DNA of 64,000 nucleotides, from the NCBI RefSeq assembly GCF_041929345.1, contig NZ_JBHFNQ010000186.1:1-64000 (forward strand). Reading direction: 5' to 3'. This DNA comes from Floridanema aerugineum. GTDB taxonomy: Bacteria; Cyanobacteriota; Cyanobacteriia; Cyanobacteriales; Aerosakkonemataceae. The translations under genes were made by a program, and so were the position numbers. Positions 61,545 through 64,000 of this stretch are shown piece by piece (positions within the stretch are counted from its first letter, which is position 1; every line of letters begins with the position of its first letter). The notes under the pieces are model-generated. The model was given only the letters and a program-made list of their open reading frames with translations, was not told the DNA's origin and did no database searches.

Positions 61545-62570
61545 ATGAAAAATCCTTCTAGTATTGTTTGCTGTACACCAGCTTGGGGCGAAAATTGGCA
61601 ATGGTTTGCACCTGAACTAAGCGAATATCAACTCCATTGGCATTTCCATTATGATAAACCGCAAGGAATCTTAGAAAGATACACCCAATTATCGGGAGTT
61701 CGTACCTGTTTAGAAGCAGTTCGTTCCGCAAAGCAACATCAAGCTGATTTACTTGTTGCCCATAATCCCAGGCTATCATTTTGGTGTGCTTTTTTTGCCT
61801 TCTTTTTAGGCGTAAAAACTAAACATATTGCCTACTCTTTTAACTTTCATGAATTGCCTCATGGATTAAAACGACAATTAATGAAATTAGCTTTTAAAAC
61901 CATCAATCAATTTGTCGTTTATTCTAAGTTTGAAAAGCAGCTTTATAGCGACTATTTCGGAATTTCCCAAGAGCTTATTGAAACGAAACTTTGGACTATG
62001 AAACCACCGAAAGTTGAACCGCAAGAACCACTAGAGGAGGGTGATTATATCTGTGCTATTGGGGGTAATGCGCGAGACTATAAAACTCTCATGGAAGCTA
62101 TGAAAAAATTGCCGGATTTAAAGATGGTTATTGTGATTAGACCCAGTAATCGAAAAGATTTAGAAATTCCGCCAAATGTCAAAGTTTTGGTGAACATTTC
62201 TGAACCTCATGCTATGAATATCCTGAAACATTCTCGGTTTATGGTGTTACCACTCAAAGGCGCAGAAATACCCTGTGGTCATTTTACTTTAGTTGCAGCA
62301 ATGCACCTTGGCAAAGGATTTATTATTACTAATTCTCGTGGAGTTAGTGACTATGTAATAGAAGATTATAATGGCATTACCTGCAAACCATTTGCGCCAG
62401 ATGCTTTAGCAAAAGCAATTATTAATCTTTGGAATGACCCAGAAAAATGTCATAAACTCGGTGAAAATGGCAAACAGTTTGCCGAGAAATACTGTTCGGA
62501 AGATTTGAGTCGTCAGCATTTAACAAATATGCTTTTTGCTAATAACTCCCCCTGGAAGATTTATAGTTAA
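61545..62570 (+). CDS. Glycosyltransferase (GT4-like)
   Basis: A 341-residue GT-B protein. The N-terminus (CCTPAWGENWQWFAPELSEY) is unusual, but the C-terminal half has YICAIGGNARDYKTLMEAMK, MVLPLKGAEIPCGHFTLVAA (the usual acidic signature is reduced to E..CGHFTLVAAMHLG) and NSRGVSDYVIEDYNG. The exact sugar is unknown, and the changed E-x7-E motif hints at a divergent donor site. The 54-base gap before it and 14 bases after keep it in the operon. ATG start. Confidence 0.78.
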   Translation: MKNPSSIVCCTPAWGENWQWFAPELSEYQLHWHFHYDKPQGILERYTQLSGVRTCLEAVRSAKQHQADLLVAHNPRLSFWCAFFAFFLGVKTKHIAYSFNFHELPHGLKRQLMKLAFKTINQFVVYSKFEKQLYSDYFGISQELIETKLWTMKPPKVEPQEPLEEGDYICAIGGNARDYKTLMEAMKKLPDLKMVIVIRPSNRKDLEIPPNVKVLVNISEPHAMNILKHSRFMVLPLKGAEIPCGHFTLVAAMHLGKGFIITNSRGVSDYVIEDYNGITCKPFAPDALAKAIINLWNDPEKCHKLGENGKQFAEKYCSEDLSRQHLTNMLFANNSPWKIYS

Positions 62571-62584
62571 CCTATCGTAAATTG

Positions 62585-63781
62585 ATGATGAAAATTCTAT
62601 TTCTTGACCAAAGCGGGAAACCTGGAGGCGCAGAATTGTGCTTGTTGGATATTGCGAAACCCTATCGAGATAACTGTTTAGTAGGGTTGTTTGCCGATGG
62701 TGCTTTTAAACAGTTGCTAGAACAACAACAAATTCCTGTGCAAGTTTTAACTGATCGGGCAATAAAGGTTAGTAAAGAAAGCAGTTTAATGCAAGGTTTA
62801 AGTAGTTTTAGGCAAATTACACCTTTAATTAGTAAGGTAATTAAAATTAGCCGGGATTATGATTTAATTTATGCTAACACGCAAAAAGCTTTAGTTGTGG
62901 GTGCGATCGCCAGTTTCTTCACCAATCGCCCTCTAGTTTATCACTTACATGACATCCTTTCTTTAGAGCATTTCAGTAAAATTAACCGCCAGATTGCTGT
63001 CACATTAGCTAATCGTTTTGCATCATTAGTAATAGCTAATTCTCAAGCCACCAAAATAGCATTTATCGAAGCGGGAGGAAAACCAGAAATTACCAAAGTT
63101 GTTTATAATGGTTTCACACCTAAAGCTTATGACATTGATGAATCAAAAATTTACTACATTAGACAGAATCTAGGAGTAGATCGACAGTTTGTAATTGGAC
63201 ACTTTAGCCGTTTATCTCCTTGGAAAGGGCAGCATATTTTAATTGAAGCACTCACCCATTGCCCGGAAAATGTTACAGCAATTTTAGTTGGAGATGCCCT
63301 ATTTGGTGAAGGAGATTACGTCCAGCAGTTACACAAGCAAGTAGCAAATTTAGGTTTAGAAAAAAGGGTGAAGTTTTTAGGTTTTCAAGGTAATATTGTA
63401 CCTTTGATGAAAGCTTGCGATTTAATTACTCATACCTCAATTTCACCTGAACCTTTTGGGCGAGTAATTGTCGAAGCAATGTTATGCAGGAAACCTGTAA
63501 TTGCTGCTCAAGCTGGAGGTGCGATCGAATTAGTCGAACATCAAAAAACAGGTTGGTTGGTAACACCTGGAAATTCTCTGGAATTGGCAGAAATTATTAA
63601 TCACTGTCGCCAGCATCCAGAGTTATGTGAAACGATTGCCCAACAAGGGCAAATTGTTGCTAGTCAACGCTTTGACTTGACAACAATTAATCAACAGATT
63701 AGCCAATTATTGATCGGGGTGATATCTTGCGGAAATGAAAAAAAAAGATTAGGAAAGGAATTTTTAACCGCAGATGAATAA
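62585..63781 (+). CDS. Glycosyltransferase family 4
   Basis: A 398-residue GT4. MMKILFLDQSGKPGGAELCL with the G-G-A-E loop, VIANSQATKIAFIEAGGKPE, GHFSRLSPWKGQHILIEALT, and HTSISPEPFGRVIVEAMLCR (E-x7-E: E-P-F-G-R-V-I-V-E) then AAQAGGAIELVE. I start at ATG 62585 because the upstream codon is TTG. Its stop overlaps the start of the last, truncated gene by several bases. Confidence 0.88.
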   Translation: MMKILFLDQSGKPGGAELCLLDIAKPYRDNCLVGLFADGAFKQLLEQQQIPVQVLTDRAIKVSKESSLMQGLSSFRQITPLISKVIKISRDYDLIYANTQKALVVGAIASFFTNRPLVYHLHDILSLEHFSKINRQIAVTLANRFASLVIANSQATKIAFIEAGGKPEITKVVYNGFTPKAYDIDESKIYYIRQNLGVDRQFVIGHFSRLSPWKGQHILIEALTHCPENVTAILVGDALFGEGDYVQQLHKQVANLGLEKRVKFLGFQGNIVPLMKACDLITHTSISPEPFGRVIVEAMLCRKPVIAAQAGGAIELVEHQKTGWLVTPGNSLELAEIINHCRQHPELCETIAQQGQIVASQRFDLTTINQQISQLLIGVISCGNEKKRLGKEFLTADE

Positions 63782-64000
63782 GCAGAGATTAATCACCATA
63801 ATTACAGCCACATTGCTGTTTATTTTAGGAGTTTCAATATGGCAGGAAATGAAATCAGATAAGATCCAAGCTGCACCAAATACCAATGTTGAAATTGCTA
63901 AAAGTGCCGATGCTTTTGTTGATAGTATTGGCGTGGTTACTCACTGGGGTTATCCCGATACTCCCTACGGTTCCAGATATGAAGAAGTCAAGCAAAAATT
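63774..64000 (+). CDS. Secreted glycosidase-like protein, truncated by the window end
   Basis: The first 75 codons only. A signal peptide (MNKQRLITIITATLLFILGV) is followed by SADAFVDSIGVVTHWGYPDT then PYGSRYEEVKQK, the opening strand of a TIM-barrel glycosidase family in which VDSIGVNTH...Y.DTPYG...V...L is typical. It could trim, or release, the exopolysaccharide outside the cell (inference). The ATG lies inside the end of the preceding GT4 gene, so it is translated with the operon. Catalytic residues are beyond the window. Confidence 0.6.
   Translation, partial: MNKQRLITIITATLLFILGVSIWQEMKSDKIQAAPNTNVEIAKSADAFVDSIGVVTHWGYPDTPYGSRYEEVKQK

Overview
This window is chromosomal DNA of a filamentous-type cyanobacterium. 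The evidence is the very frequent GCGATCGC (HIP1) octamer, a phycobilin-type heme oxygenase, a three-gene set for photorespiratory glycolate dehydrogenase, the cyanobacterial Mo-nitrogenase C-terminal-like small protein, many Uma2 and Rpn-type PD-(D/E)XK proteins, large NB-ARC/WD40 and CHAT/TPR proteins, and a large exopolysaccharide cluster containing a HepC-HepA-like pair. The genus cannot be fixed from the sequence alone. Housekeeping anchors are gyrB, miaA, the glc genes, a beta-carbonic anhydrase and ho1.

Layout. 1-8 kb: a CPA1-type cation/H+ antiporter, three tandem WG-repeat lipoproteins, a small unknown gene, and a glcE-glcF operon. 8.1-15.3 kb: a three-gene operon on the + strand (HTH-Zn ribbon-REase; DinG/XPD-like SF2 helicase with four spaced cysteines; PIWI-like protein) that I read as a prokaryotic PIWI-RE (pPIWI-RE) conflict system. 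It is the most interesting locus here. Its first gene appears to start at ATT behind a very good Shine-Dalgarno and to carry a MerR/IS607-type HTH upstream of its first ATG. 15.3-17.2 kb: a tandem duplication of an Rpn/DUF2887-type nuclease gene with a palindromic MITE-like insert between the copies. 17.3-24.7 kb: a VIT/vWA surface protein, an HTH-NB-ARC-14xWD40 protein, and a divergent mini-operon with a retropepsin-like protease. 24.8-33.9 kb: glcD, a Ser/Thr kinase-TPR, beta-carbonic anhydrase, a TPR-OGT-like glycosyltransferase, Uma2, a CRISPR-like but non-CRISPR repeat array, and miaA.

34-46.9 kb: gyrB, two more Uma2 genes, a CHAT-STAND-TPR effector with an EACC1-like small partner (a second candidate conflict system), heme oxygenase, a MerR regulator, a decayed IS200/IS605 tnpB element carrying a ribbon-helix-helix minigene, a cupin next to a Mo-nitro_C protein, and a TerB-like protein. 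46.9-64 kb: an exopolysaccharide assembly cluster. A Wzc-like tyrosine autokinase and a GT4 run leftward. A HepC-like priming sugar transferase, a HepA-like ABC exporter, six GT4 glycosyltransferases, an O-antigen-ligase/Wzy-like protein, a PTPS-related polytopic protein and a truncated secreted glycosidase-like gene run rightward.

Interspersed repeats are abundant. One family (GATCCCCC...GGGGGATC type) fills intergenic gaps right up to stop codons and has also entered two coding regions without breaking their frames. Several starts were moved from TTG-extended positions to internal ATG codons; reasons are given in each entry.
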